A DNA stretch of 64,000 bases from the NCBI GenBank assembly GCA_963578805.1, contig CAUZDY010000004.1, positions 59,498-123,497 of the forward strand. Direction: 5' to 3'. The notes beneath the pieces were generated by a model that saw nothing but the letters and a program-made list of their open reading frames with translations, did no database searches and was not told the DNA's origin. Positions 35,269 to 43,326 of the stretch are shown here, in pieces. The stretch is from CAUZIB01 sp963578805 (GTDB lineage Bacteria > Acidobacteriota > Vicinamibacteria > Vicinamibacterales > UBA8438). The number at the start of each line of letters is the position of its first letter. Positions within the stretch are counted from its first letter, which is position 1. A program made the translations under genes and the position numbers.

Positions 35269-35916
35269 TCACTCAGGACCATCGTTCCGTCCTTCCCGCG
35301 CCAGGAAGAACGAAAGACCTTCAAGTGACACGGTCAGATCAACGCTCTTGAGCTTGACATAATCCGGCACGCGGAGCGTATCAGGCGAGAAATTTAGTAC
35401 GGCTCTGATCCCAGCATCGATGACCGTCTTGACGACAGCTTGAGCCGACGTGGCGGGAACGGCAATCACCGCAATCGTGATCCTTTCGCGCCTGGCGATC
35501 TCCTTGAGTTCCAGAATGTCGTAGATCGATACGCCGCTGCGTGAGACCCGCCCGATCTTGTCGTGTAAATTGTCGAAGAGTGCGACAATCTGAAACCCCT
35601 CTTGTCGGAAACCGGGATAATCAGCCAAAGCCAGCCCAAGGTTTCCCGCTCCCATGATGGCCACTCTCAGCTGACGGTTCAGGCCAAGAATCGATCGAAG
35701 CTCGCGGCGAAGGTCTTCTACGACATAGCCCACTCCGCGAATTCCGAGGTCGCCGAAGTGTGCCAGGTCCTTCCGAATCAGCGCCGCGTTGAGACCGAAC
35801 TGTTCGGCTAGTGACTTCGATGACACCGTCTTTACCTCTCGGCGCTGCAGGTCGTTCAGGAAGCGAAGGTACAACGATAGCCGGTTCGTTGTGAGCTCGG
35901 AAATCGGCTCCTGCAT
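35269..35916 (-). CDS. rex: Redox-sensing transcriptional repressor Rex
   Basis: A 215-residue repressor that senses NADH/NAD+. The N-terminal winged helix runs TTNRLSLYLRFLNDLQRREV to ALIRKDLAHFGDLGIRGVGY. The Rossmann domain follows with MGAGNLGLALADYPGF and VALFDNLHDKIGR. The C-terminal dimerisation helix ends the protein. ATG 35916 (MQEPISELTTNRLS) is chosen; the extension to 36048 overlaps the divergent gene. It lies 13 bases upstream of moaC, a pairing that ties redox state to molybdenum-cofactor synthesis (inference). Confidence 0.94.
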   Translation of the reverse strand: MQEPISELTTNRLSLYLRFLNDLQRREVKTVSSKSLAEQFGLNAALIRKDLAHFGDLGIRGVGYVVEDLRRELRSILGLNRQLRVAIMGAGNLGLALADYPGFRQEGFQIVALFDNLHDKIGRVSRSGVSIYDILELKEIARRERITIAVIAVPATSAQAVVKTVIDAGIRAVLNFSPDTLRVPDYVKLKSVDLTVSLEGLSFFLAREGRNDGPE

Positions 35917-35947
35917 GCGACATTCTAACCGTGAACGCCGTGTTAAG

Positions 35948-37084
35948 ATGCCAGAAGTGCGTTCACTGGCTATTCTTAGTATTGTCGTCGTCGGATTGAG
36001 CATAGCCGCACCCTTGAGCGGACAGCGCGCCGGGCGGCGAGTGGTCACACTTGATCTCCTTGAGGAGCACCCACACTTCTTTCACGGCGAAGAGGTCATC
36101 CTGCAGTCGGACACGGTAGGTGAGGGTGTCCTGGCGTATCTTGTGGACGACCAGCACCGGGTGCTGGTGATTGACATTCCACCGCTGCCGAGCCGCGTCC
36201 CCGAGCGTCTGGAGATCATCGGAACCTTCTACGACGTGGGACGTCTCGAGCCTGGAGATCCGCGAACCGTAGGCCAGCCCTTCGAGAGGCTCGCCGAATC
36301 CCTTCTTGATAAGCCCTGGCCAGGCGTCGGCGAGCTGAAGCTTCTTATCGCCGAATCGTCCCAGCCCGTCACCGAACCAGACCTGGTGACGCTACGAACC
36401 GTTGCACTCAATCCAGATGGCTACCTCAACGAAGACGTCATATTGACCGGGCGGTTCCGAGGTCGCAATCTGTACGGTGACCTTCCAAATGCACCAGGCG
36501 AAAGTCCTTATGACTTCGTCCTCACGTCCGCCGACGCGTCGATCTGGGTTGTCGGGCGCGAACCGAAGGGCGACGACTTCGAACTCGATGTGCGGGCTCG
36601 CATCGACACCGGTCGCTGGCTGGAGGTCACCGGACGCGTCCGTGTCCACGAGGGGATGGTGATGCTCGATGCCGGAAGGATCCGACTGGCCGAACCGGCT
36701 GCGCATCCGGTGACACCGACACAGGTGCGACTCCGCCAAGGTCCGGAGCCTGAGGTTATCTTCAGTACGCCGCTCGAGGATGATACGGACATCCCGACCG
36801 ACACGACCGTTCGTATCCAGTTCTCGCGCGACATGGACGAAGACTCGTTCGAAGGACGCGTACGTGTCAGCTATGCGACACTTGCGGGGGTTACTACACC
36901 CGACGAACCGCCGCAGGTCCTATTCGATACCTCCTACCGTGGTCTCAATCGCGTGCTGGAGATACGATTCGCTGAGCCGCTGGTCGCATTCCAGACAGTC
37001 AACGTGGAACTGCTCGAGGGCGTCGCGGCGAGAGACGGGGTGATGCTCGCGCCCTGGTCCCTCTCGTTCTTTGTCGGACGCTAG
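35948..37084 (+). CDS. Secreted protein with Ig-like domain, function unknown
   Basis: A 378-residue exported protein. Signal peptide (LAILSIVVVGLSIAAPLSGQ) then a beta-rich region (EEVILQSDTVGEGVLAYLVD and the OB-like segment around YLNEDVILTGRFRGRNLYGD). The C-terminal 110 residues form a Big_5-type Ig-like domain (STPLEDDTDIPTDTTVRIQF followed by SRDMDEDSF). Such domains mediate adhesion or substrate presentation. ATG 35948 is preferred over upstream ATGs that overlap rex. It is divergent from rex with 31 bases between starts and overlaps the convergent plsC by four bases. Confidence 0.75.
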   Translation: MPEVRSLAILSIVVVGLSIAAPLSGQRAGRRVVTLDLLEEHPHFFHGEEVILQSDTVGEGVLAYLVDDQHRVLVIDIPPLPSRVPERLEIIGTFYDVGRLEPGDPRTVGQPFERLAESLLDKPWPGVGELKLLIAESSQPVTEPDLVTLRTVALNPDGYLNEDVILTGRFRGRNLYGDLPNAPGESPYDFVLTSADASIWVVGREPKGDDFELDVRARIDTGRWLEVTGRVRVHEGMVMLDAGRIRLAEPAAHPVTPTQVRLRQGPEPEVIFSTPLEDDTDIPTDTTVRIQFSRDMDEDSFEGRVRVSYATLAGVTTPDEPPQVLFDTSYRGLNRVLEIRFAEPLVAFQTVNVELLEGVAARDGVMLAPWSLSFFVGR

Positions 37085-37842
37085 TCCGCCTCGATCGGTC
37101 CCGACTCAAGCAGAGCCTGCACGGCAGCACGGGTGACCGAAATGAGCGTGTCGCGCTCTTCGAGTGTTCGCCCCGTGACTTTAATTGGAAGGCCGAGACG
37201 AACGCTAACCACGACTGGTCTGATGATCAGGCTGCCTTTTCGCATCGCCGCGGAGGTTCCTTGAATCGCGACCGGGACGATGGTCGCCCCTCCTTTGATG
37301 GCCATGATGAAGCCACCTTTTTTAAACGGGAGCAGCTTGCCCGTGCGGCTGCGAGTGCCTTCGGGAAAGACAAGAAACGACTTCCCTCTGCGGAGCGCGG
37401 CGGCGGCAGTCTCGATCGCCTGCATGCTTCGTTCGCGACTCCCGCGCTCGATCGGAACAAAGCCCACAATGTCCCAGGCTCGTTTCAGTACCGGCAGCGC
37501 CTTTCGTAATTCCGCTTTGTACAACACGACGAGCTTTGGGTGCAGCGCCTTGAGAACCATAAACAGGATCGGCGGTTCGATGTTGCTGGCATGGTTGACG
37601 CAATACACGGCGGCTCGGTATCGCTGCACGTGTTCGAGTCCAGTTGCGTGAAACGTAATTCCAACCGTGGCAAACCCTAGCCGCACACCGCCCCTCGCGA
37701 GCCAGTACAGGACCTCGGGCCATTTAAAAATGACGGCCAGCACGATTCCAGGCGGCGCAAGAAGCAGGACGTAGAGCGAGACGCTGATGTACGCCGCCAG
37801 CGAGCGGATGCCAGCCAGCACAGTGTGGAGATGGTCAGTCAC
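37081..37842 (-). CDS. plsC: 1-acylglycerol-3-phosphate acyltransferase (PlsC family)
   Basis: A 253-residue membrane acyltransferase. Helix YISVSLYVLLLAPPGIVLAV near the N-terminus. Motif I is NHASNIEPPILF, in which the usual H(X)4D aspartate is Glu. Motif III FPEGTRSRTGKLLPFKKGG and motif IV IVPVAIQGTSA are normal. It acylates lysophosphatidate in phospholipid synthesis. The Glu replacement is conservative, but catalysis in the family depends on His and Asp, so activity should be confirmed. Probably monocistronic, with its end meeting the convergent secreted-protein gene. Confidence 0.85.
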   Translation of the reverse strand: MTDHLHTVLAGIRSLAAYISVSLYVLLLAPPGIVLAVIFKWPEVLYWLARGGVRLGFATVGITFHATGLEHVQRYRAAVYCVNHASNIEPPILFMVLKALHPKLVVLYKAELRKALPVLKRAWDIVGFVPIERGSRERSMQAIETAAAALRRGKSFLVFPEGTRSRTGKLLPFKKGGFIMAIKGGATIVPVAIQGTSAAMRKGSLIIRPVVVSVRLGLPIKVTGRTLEERDTLISVTRAAVQALLESGPIEAD

Positions 37843-37869
37843 GATTCATGGGGCGAGGGTGCTTGGCAT

Positions 37870-37905
37870 GAGAAAGGCCCGACCCGGAGTTTCCAGGTCG
37901 AGCCT
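37870..37905 (-). terminator. Rho-independent-like terminator after carD
   Basis: On the minus strand a 13-position stem with two mismatches (AGGCTCGACCTGG / CCGGGTCGGGCCT, loop AAACT) is followed by TTTCTC. It ends about 64 bases after the carD stop. Confidence 0.6.
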
Positions 37906-37968
37906 GATCGTCCTCTTCAATGGAATCAGTCGAAGGTCAGGACGTAATAGCGAAGATGAAGATCGTGA

Positions 37969-38559
37969 TCAGGAAGCGCGGGCGGCACCACGTACAGCTG
38001 GCTTCTTGACCTTCGCGACCTTCTTCGACGCCTTGGCAGTCTTAGCCCTCGTCAAGCTACGACTCCGGTTTACGAGACAGCGATCGAGCGCTTTACCGAC
38101 CTTGGTTTCAATAGATTCTGGACTATCGCCGGTGACCTCTGCAATCTCTGAGACCACAAGAAATCTGGCTCGGTCGAGCATCCGCTTCTCCCGAAACGAG
38201 AGGCTCTTCGACTTGCTGAGGTGATTGAGACTCTTCAAGACATCGATGACGTCACGTATTGAGCCAGTGCGCATTTTGTCAGAGTTGTCCTTAAATCGTC
38301 CCTTCCAGTTTTGGTGGTTAACGATTTTGCCGTTCCCAAGCCGCAGAAACAGTTCTCTGACTTCAGTGTCAGATATGGCTGGACGAAGACCAACACCCTC
38401 AACGTTTCCGAGCGGAACCAGCACGGTGGTGCCGCTCGAAGCCATGCGGAGCGAGTAAAATCGGCAGGTCGTACCGAGAATCGTCTTTTCTTCAATCTTG
38501 TCGACCAGGCCCAAGCCATGATTTGGGTAGATGACCTTGTCGCCGACCTCAAATTCCAA
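37969..38559 (-). CDS. carD: CarD family transcriptional regulator
   Basis: A 196-residue protein. The N-terminal RNA-polymerase interaction domain (FEVGDKVIYPNHGLGLVDKI) binds the beta subunit. A helical DNA-binding domain follows (VIDVLKSLNHLSKSKSLSFR). The last 45 residues are Lys/Arg/Ala-rich (RAKTAKASKKVAKVKKPAV), an unusually basic tail. CarD stabilises open complexes, particularly at rRNA promoters. TTG 38559 is preferred because GGGGGGA sits correctly before it and the family begins MEFxVGD; GTG 38580 is the alternative. Confidence 0.88.
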   Translation of the reverse strand: MEFEVGDKVIYPNHGLGLVDKIEEKTILGTTCRFYSLRMASSGTTVLVPLGNVEGVGLRPAISDTEVRELFLRLGNGKIVNHQNWKGRFKDNSDKMRTGSIRDVIDVLKSLNHLSKSKSLSFREKRMLDRARFLVVSEIAEVTGDSPESIETKVGKALDRCLVNRSRSLTRAKTAKASKKVAKVKKPAVRGAARAS

Positions 38560-38580
38560 ATGTCCCCCCTGAGTTAGCAC

Positions 38581-38907
38581 ACCGCATAAACTGCGAGTTT
38601 TAACGACCTATAATAACCATAAGTGTAGCTCATTCAGTCACTTCAGGCAACTTTTGAACTCAGATAAAAACAGGTATAAGGGCGCCAAAGCGCCCTCGGC
38701 GCCCGGTAAATATCGACCGTGTGTGTGCAGAGACCGCCAATTGGAGTCTTGACGACAATTAGAGGCAAATGACCAATCTAAATCGAATCGAACCCGTAAT
38801 TCAGGGCCAGTGACGTGACCTGGTGTCGGTACCCCACCAGAGCCGAAGCAGGTGAGTCCTGATATAAAATAGCACCATACCTCTCCACTCTTCCGGAGGA
38901 GGAAACG
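38581..38907. promoter_or_regulatory. Divergent control region between carD and exported methyltransferase
   Basis: No gene. A perfect hairpin AGGGCGC-CAAA-GCGCCCT occupies 38679-38696. A TATAAA box at about 38862 could be the -10 of the methyltransferase; TATTAT near 38610 on the minus strand could serve carD. None has a convincing -35. Confidence 0.35.
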
Positions 38908-39513
38908 ATGATGACTCACGAACGAGCGACCCGACCCCTGGGAGGCTTCCCGGTGGTCTTGGCTGTGGCGACCGCGCTCGTCGTCGCCGGGCAGGGTTTG
39001 ACCCTTGCCAGCTTGGCGGCCCAAGACCCGTCTAACCTGGCCCCGTTTGTTCCAACGCCGCAAGACGTCGTCGATCGGATGCTGGAGCTGGCAGAGGTGT
39101 CCGAAAACGACGTCGTCTACGACCTGGGATGCGGCGATGGGCGAATTGTCATCAGGGCGGCAGAACGATACGGTGCTCGGGGTGTCGGCATCGATATCGA
39201 CCCGCAGCGGGTCGCGGAGTCAAGAGCGAATGCGGAGCGTGCTGGTGTAAGCCACCTTGTCGAGTTCATTCAGCAGGATGCACTTCAGGTCGATGTGTCG
39301 GATGCGACGGTGGTCACGCTATACCTGCTGTCGTCGTCAAACATTAAGATCCGACCAATTTTGACGAGCCAGCTCGCACCTGGGGCACGGATTGTCTCTC
39401 ACGCGTTCAGTATGGGGAACTGGGAGGCTGACCAGATCGAGCGCTTCACCGACACGCGAGGTAACACCCGAACGCTCTATCTGTGGAAGCACGACGGAAC
39501 GGTCAGGCCGTAG
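38908..39513 (+). CDS. SAM-dependent methyltransferase with N-terminal signal peptide
   Basis: A 201-residue protein preceded by a strong ribosome site (GGAGGAGGAAACG). Residues 1-38 look like an export signal (GGFPVVLAVATALVVAGQGL). The methyltransferase core has motif I VVYDLGCGDGRIVIRAAERY, motif II GVGIDIDPQRVAESRANAER and EFIQQDALQVDVSDATVVTL. This resembles the single-domain methyltransferases seen in Acidobacteria and Chloroflexi, related to lysine methyltransferases. SAM is cytosolic, so an exported or membrane-tethered member is odd; the segment may instead be an uncleaved membrane anchor. Confidence 0.8.
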   Translation: MMTHERATRPLGGFPVVLAVATALVVAGQGLTLASLAAQDPSNLAPFVPTPQDVVDRMLELAEVSENDVVYDLGCGDGRIVIRAAERYGARGVGIDIDPQRVAESRANAERAGVSHLVEFIQQDALQVDVSDATVVTLYLLSSSNIKIRPILTSQLAPGARIVSHAFSMGNWEADQIERFTDTRGNTRTLYLWKHDGTVRP

Positions 39514-39666
39514 GGTGCGTTTCTCCTAGAGGACGGCACTGTCGTCACGCTCACGACGAGCGTCTCCTGGATCGACGGCGTCGAGCGTGGACAAAGCCCA
39601 CGAAATCTTTCAAGATCATGCAATAAGCCTCGCCCGAAGACCTGGTTTCCTACCTGTCGACGACGA

Positions 39667-39752
39667 GCCGGAGTGGCGAAACTGGCAGACGCGCTGGACT
39701 CAAAATCCAGTGAGGTTCACCCCTCGTGGGGGTTCGACTCCCCCCTCCGGCA
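39667..39752 (+). tRNA. tRNA-Leu (anticodon CAA)
   Basis: An 86-base class II tRNA. Acceptor arms GCCGGAG (39667-39673) and CTCCGGC (39745-39751) pair fully with discriminator A. The anticodon stem CTGGA/TCCAG holds loop CTCAAAA, anticodon CAA. A long variable arm (GAGG/CCTC) and the T-arm GGGGG-TTCGACT-CCCCC confirm tRNA-Leu. CCA is not encoded. Confidence 0.95.
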
Positions 39753-40640
39753 CAATCTTTATTAACGCAATGACGACCGAGATGTCTGCTCCACGGTCTC
39801 CGACAATCCCTGCACAACCGAAAGTGTGACCATCGCAGACACGACCGGCCTGTTTTGGCGGTACACGGATTAGAAAGGTGTGGAGATGGCGAACTTGCCT
39901 ACCGTTTTCCGGATCCTTCTCTCCTTAAGGGGTGCCTCTCAGTCACGAATTCCTTGCATCGGTGACTTCTGTACTAACGGATGGACCGAGCCGGTTGCTC
40001 ATCCTCATGGGCATCGCGACAATCGAGCAAGGGTAGGTCGTTACTGTCTGTCGGCTTCTTTGTTTCTACGGACTTGCCGGAGCGACGAATCTTCTGAGTG
40101 CCGTGGCGTTCACCAAGTCTAGGACCTTGCGACGTCTGGAAATGTTGCGCAGGGCGATGATGATCATCACTGTGGCTACACCGCTTCTGCTCTGGCGGTC
40201 TTATATTACGTGTGAATTCGGCGTGCCGTCACTGGACAGCCCGGATAACCTGTAGAACCCCTCTCATGGGTTACTTGCAAAAGTGGTCGGTCAGAATTAT
40301 GGAACTGGAGATGTCAGGTTAGGACCGGCCAGGTCTAGGCACGGATTGTTTGCGCTGGTTAGCCTAACGATGCAGTTTCTCTACCTCGCATCCAGAATTG
40401 CGTGGCGCAAAACCTTGGTGGAGAGTCTGAGCGACAGACGGTGAGCCTGTGGTCTTCCTCGCCTCGTCAACAAGTGACCGGTAGCGTAAAGAAGTATCTG
40501 AGAGGCGCCGTACACGACAAACGGGACCGTGAGCAGTCACCCGGCCTGCTCACGCTACTCAGTTCGCTACCCGGGTCACAAATGACGACACTACCTTGAT
40601 CAAATTGACCAAAACTCCCATAACAGAGAGGACTCATTCG
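39753..40640. other. Mostly non-coding, decayed region after tRNA-Leu
   Basis: About 0.9 kb with many stops in all frames. Apart from a possible broken membrane-protein gene (separate entry) I see no coding signal, no inverted-repeat ends and no tRNA-fragment duplication that would mark an integrated element. Confidence 0.5.
39886..40255 (+). pseudogene. Possible broken small membrane-protein gene
   Basis: The ATG at 39886 (MANLPTVFRILLSL) follows an AAAGGTG ribosome site. The sense-like reading then continues in another frame from 39932 (VPLSHEFLASVTSVLTDGPS, then RLLILMGIATIEQG), has an in-frame TAG at 40034-40036, and resumes as CRLLCFYGLAGATNLLSAVA and MMIITVATPLLLWRSYIT up to TAG 40253. 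Three membrane segments in one phase suggest a real ancestor with one frameshift and one stop. No family was recognised. Confidence 0.3.
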
Positions 40641-40772
40641 TCAGCGCTCTAAGTCGTTACCGGACTGCTCTGCCGCCGAAATGGCACTGGCTGTTACCCA
40701 GATTCCGACGAGCGGTAAGATGATCCCGAATAAGAGCCCAACCATAATTCTGTCTCCCACCGCCTCCGCCAT
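40641..40772 (-). CDS. Candidate 43-residue single-span membrane protein
   Basis: The ATG at 40770-40772 opens a short frame with a clear membrane helix (GLLFGIILPLVGIWVTASA) and polar ends (MAEAVGDR and EQSGNDLER). No ribosome site is visible. It is the only small frame in this decayed region with protein-like composition. No family known. Confidence 0.35.
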   Translation of the reverse strand: MAEAVGDRIMVGLLFGIILPLVGIWVTASAISAAEQSGNDLER

Positions 40773-40802
40773 GATGTAAGAAGGTCACATCTAGCCGTTG
40801 GC

Positions 40803-40824
40803 GTTTCATGTCAGTTTCATGTCA
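40803..40824. repeat. Perfect 11-bp tandem duplication, Pho-box-like
   Basis: GTTTCATGTCA occurs twice head to tail. Read as 7-4-7 it gives ATGTCAG-TTTC-ATGTCAA, the spacing of a PhoB box (two CTGTCAT-like heptamers). It lies 31 bases upstream of the 43-residue candidate gene. Confidence 0.4.
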
Positions 40825-40995
40825 AACGTGTAAGTCTATCCGTTAGAGTCTAAGATTTTCGTCTCGCTTTGGTCGTTCTCTCAGGCACTCACGTTGGTCC
40901 TTGAGATGCTACACATGCAGGTAAGTCTACCGGCTTTCTAGTCTCGCTGGGCACAGAGCCGAAAGTGGCCAGGCTAAGGTTGATCAACAGCGTGA

Positions 40996-41241
40996 GGGAT
41001 TTCGAACTCCTGGACAGCGGATATCACGAGCGGCAACTCCGGCTCTCCGGTCATCGACGTGGAGGGAAACGCCGTCGGCTTCATCTTCGACGAAAACATT
41101 GGAAGTCTGGTCGGCACCTTTGCGTATGATGACTGGGACTCCAGAACGACCGCGGTCCACCCAGGGTATATCTTCGAGGCACTGGAGGAACATTACGACG
41201 CGGAGCCACTCGCCCATGAACTGATGGTAATGCGACCCTAG
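40996..41241 (+). pseudogene. C-terminal remnant of an S46 family peptidase (DPP7/DPP11-like)
   Basis: Starting after an in-frame TGA (40993-40995), the frame encodes about 81 residues including the catalytic-serine motif DITSGNSGSPVIDVEGNAVG and then FIFDENIGSLVGTFAYDD and AVHPGYIFEALEEHYDA, which match the end of S46 dipeptidyl-peptidases. The roughly 600 upstream residues, including the catalytic His and Asp, are absent. It is therefore a gene fragment left by deletion, unlikely to be active. Confidence 0.8.
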
Positions 41242-41257
41242 TCTGGTGAGTGGTCGC

Positions 41258-42301
41258 CTACGGAAGCTTCTGCACCCGACGCAGCGTCTCTTCGCGCCGG
41301 CGGTGAGCGTACGCTCTAAGGTCGGTGACCTGGTCGGATTCATCAACGATCTCTCGTCCGATTAACTCCTCAAGCACATCTTCGAGCGTCACGATCCCTG
41401 CGAAGCCCCCAAACTCGTCAATGACGGCCACAAGATGCTGACGACGTTCGAGAAAGGTCCGCAGCAGCTCGTCGAGTGGCGTCGAGTCGACAACAAAGTG
41501 GATCGGCTGCATTATTTCTTCCATCCCAACCTCAAAACGGTCCTGGGCAACCGCTCTCAGGATATCGACAGCGCGTACGACACCAACGAAATCCTCAGGA
41601 TTGGCATCAAAAATGGGAACCCTGCTGTGCTTACTGAGAGCGTCATCAGACGCCGCCTCGCGCGCAGAGACGCGTGCGCCGAGCGTGAAAACAACCGGCC
41701 GAGGGGTCATGATTTGCCGGGCCGTTCTGGTTTCCATCGACAGCACATTCTCAATAACTCTGGCCTCGTGCTGTTTGAGCGTCCCTGAGCGCAGCCCAGA
41801 CCCGACCAACGTCAGCAGGTCTTCATCGGATACACGATGCTCCTGGTGTCCCTTCCAGACCAGATTCGTTGCCACCTGCGTGAGCGCGATCAGCGGGCTG
41901 AAGACGACGACGAGCATATGGAGCGGCTGAGCGATTAGCGGAGCAAGCTGACGTGAGTAGACGACCCCGATCGTCTTGGGCAGCACCTCAGACAGCAGTA
42001 GGATCGCCAGGGTGAAGGCAATCGAGAAATAGATGACATTCCCTTCCCCCAGAGCCGTGGCTGCCAACGCACCGGCAACGGCGCCGCCACCGGTATTAGC
42101 GATGGTATTGAGTGAGAGAATGGCCGAAATAGGCCTGTCGATCGTCTGCCTCATTCGCTTCAGCCTAAGACCCGATGGCCGCCCCGACTGTGCCAGCATC
42201 TCGACATGCGTCGCCGGCACCGAGTAGAGAACCGCCTCAAACAGGGAGCAGGCTGTGGACGTCACGAGAACCAACCCCACAACAAGTTCTAACTCAAGCA
42301 T
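41258..42301 (-). CDS. CNNM/CorC-type membrane protein (DUF21 plus CBS pair)
   Basis: A 347-residue protein. The DUF21 membrane domain (VVGLVLVTSTACSLFEAVLY; LSLNTIANTGGGAVAGALAA; FTLAILLLSEVLPKTIGVVY) holds the conserved SEVLPK. Two CBS domains follow (METRTARQIMTPRPVVFTLG; FGGFAGIVTLEDVLEELIG). The C-terminal CorC_HlyC transporter-associated domain present in longer relatives is missing. Members take part in magnesium or cobalt efflux. ATG 42301 follows GGAGGCG. It is divergent from the LOG-family gene. Confidence 0.88.
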   Translation of the reverse strand: MLELELVVGLVLVTSTACSLFEAVLYSVPATHVEMLAQSGRPSGLRLKRMRQTIDRPISAILSLNTIANTGGGAVAGALAATALGEGNVIYFSIAFTLAILLLSEVLPKTIGVVYSRQLAPLIAQPLHMLVVVFSPLIALTQVATNLVWKGHQEHRVSDEDLLTLVGSGLRSGTLKQHEARVIENVLSMETRTARQIMTPRPVVFTLGARVSAREAASDDALSKHSRVPIFDANPEDFVGVVRAVDILRAVAQDRFEVGMEEIMQPIHFVVDSTPLDELLRTFLERRQHLVAVIDEFGGFAGIVTLEDVLEELIGREIVDESDQVTDLRAYAHRRREETLRRVQKLP

Positions 42302-42421
42302 TGCCGTTATCGCCTCCGACTGAAAGAATACGAGATATAGGAATTACGTGAAGCCATGAGAAGCTGAGGCTTCTGGTCTGACGTTGGACGACGTGAGCAC
42401 CCCAAGACGGAGAGGAACGAG

Positions 42422-43186
42422 TTGAGTAAGCCATCGCATGGCAATGGTTGGGAAGACCGAACGCTTCTAGAAGGCCCGCAGACTCGGCGAAAAGACCTCG
42501 GTCTCGTACTGCGTTCGGTTAGAGATTTTGTCCGTGGCTTCCGCGCTCTGCACTTTGTGGGTCCGTGTGTAACCGTGTTCGGATCGGCCCGTTTCAACGA
42601 AGGACATCATTACTATCAACTCGCCCGAGACGTGGGAAGTGCGTTGAGCCACCTGGGGTTCACTGTGATGACCGGGGGTGGACCTGGCCTGATGGAAGGC
42701 GCCAATCGCGGGGCACGCGAGGCCGGCGGACGGTCGGTAGCGTGCAACATCAGGCTCAGTGCCGAGGAGTACCAAAACGCCTATCTCGACCAGTCGGTCA
42801 CCGTGCATTATTTTTTCGTGCGTAAGGTGTTGCTGTTTAAATATTCCTACGGGTTTGTCGCCCTCCCCGGTGGCTTCGGAACGATGGACGAGCTCTTCGA
42901 GGCACTGACGCTCGTGCAGACCCAAAAGATCGCGAGCTTCCCAATAGTACTGATGGGTCGTGACTATTGGAAGCGGCTATTTCATCTGGTGCAGAACATG
43001 GTTAATGAAGGCGCCATCAGACCGGGAGAGCTGGACTTATGGCTCGTGACTGACGACATAAACGAGGCGATGTCCCATATTCGCAAGCATGGGGTCGAAG
43101 ACTTCGGTCTCACGTCTCGCCGACCGCCACGCCCGTCTCGCATCCTGGGGGAACCTCGGATTACGGCTGGCTGGACGACGCAGTAA
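42422..43186 (+). CDS. LOG family nucleoside monophosphate phosphoribohydrolase (TIGR00730)
   Basis: A 254-residue Rossmann-fold protein with CVTVFGSARFNEGHHYY, the phosphate-binding MTGGGPGLMEGANRGAREAG and the family hallmark LPGGFGTMDELFEALTLVQT. LOG proteins cleave nucleotide 5'-monophosphates to base and ribose phosphate; plant homologues release cytokinins. The TTG at 42422 is the start, after GGAGAGGA. The final 30 residues are Pro/Arg-rich and not part of the core. Confidence 0.88.
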   Translation: MSKPSHGNGWEDRTLLEGPQTRRKDLGLVLRSVRDFVRGFRALHFVGPCVTVFGSARFNEGHHYYQLARDVGSALSHLGFTVMTGGGPGLMEGANRGAREAGGRSVACNIRLSAEEYQNAYLDQSVTVHYFFVRKVLLFKYSYGFVALPGGFGTMDELFEALTLVQTQKIASFPIVLMGRDYWKRLFHLVQNMVNEGAIRPGELDLWLVTDDINEAMSHIRKHGVEDFGLTSRRPPRPSRILGEPRITAGWTTQ

Positions 43187-43326
43187 TCGTCGCACCCGGA
43201 GCGGTTGGCTCTCCCTAATTAAGATCGAATCCCGTCGAGACCGACCGGTCACACCACAGTGACGCGGAGACCGTCTTCTTTGACCAAGCCGCAAAACCGT
43301 CTCCCACTTCGACACGGGTCCCTGCC

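Noticed and set aside
39587..39829. 80-residue plus-strand frame across the tRNA
   Set aside because: It reads through tRNA-Leu and is an accident of the tRNA sequence.
40402..40599. 65-residue plus-strand frame in the region after tRNA-Leu
   Set aside because: No ribosome site, no domain, and composition typical of non-coding DNA.
39753..41241. Insertion sequence or integrated phage beside tRNA-Leu
   Set aside because: No transposase or integrase, no terminal inverted repeats, and no duplicated tRNA end were found.
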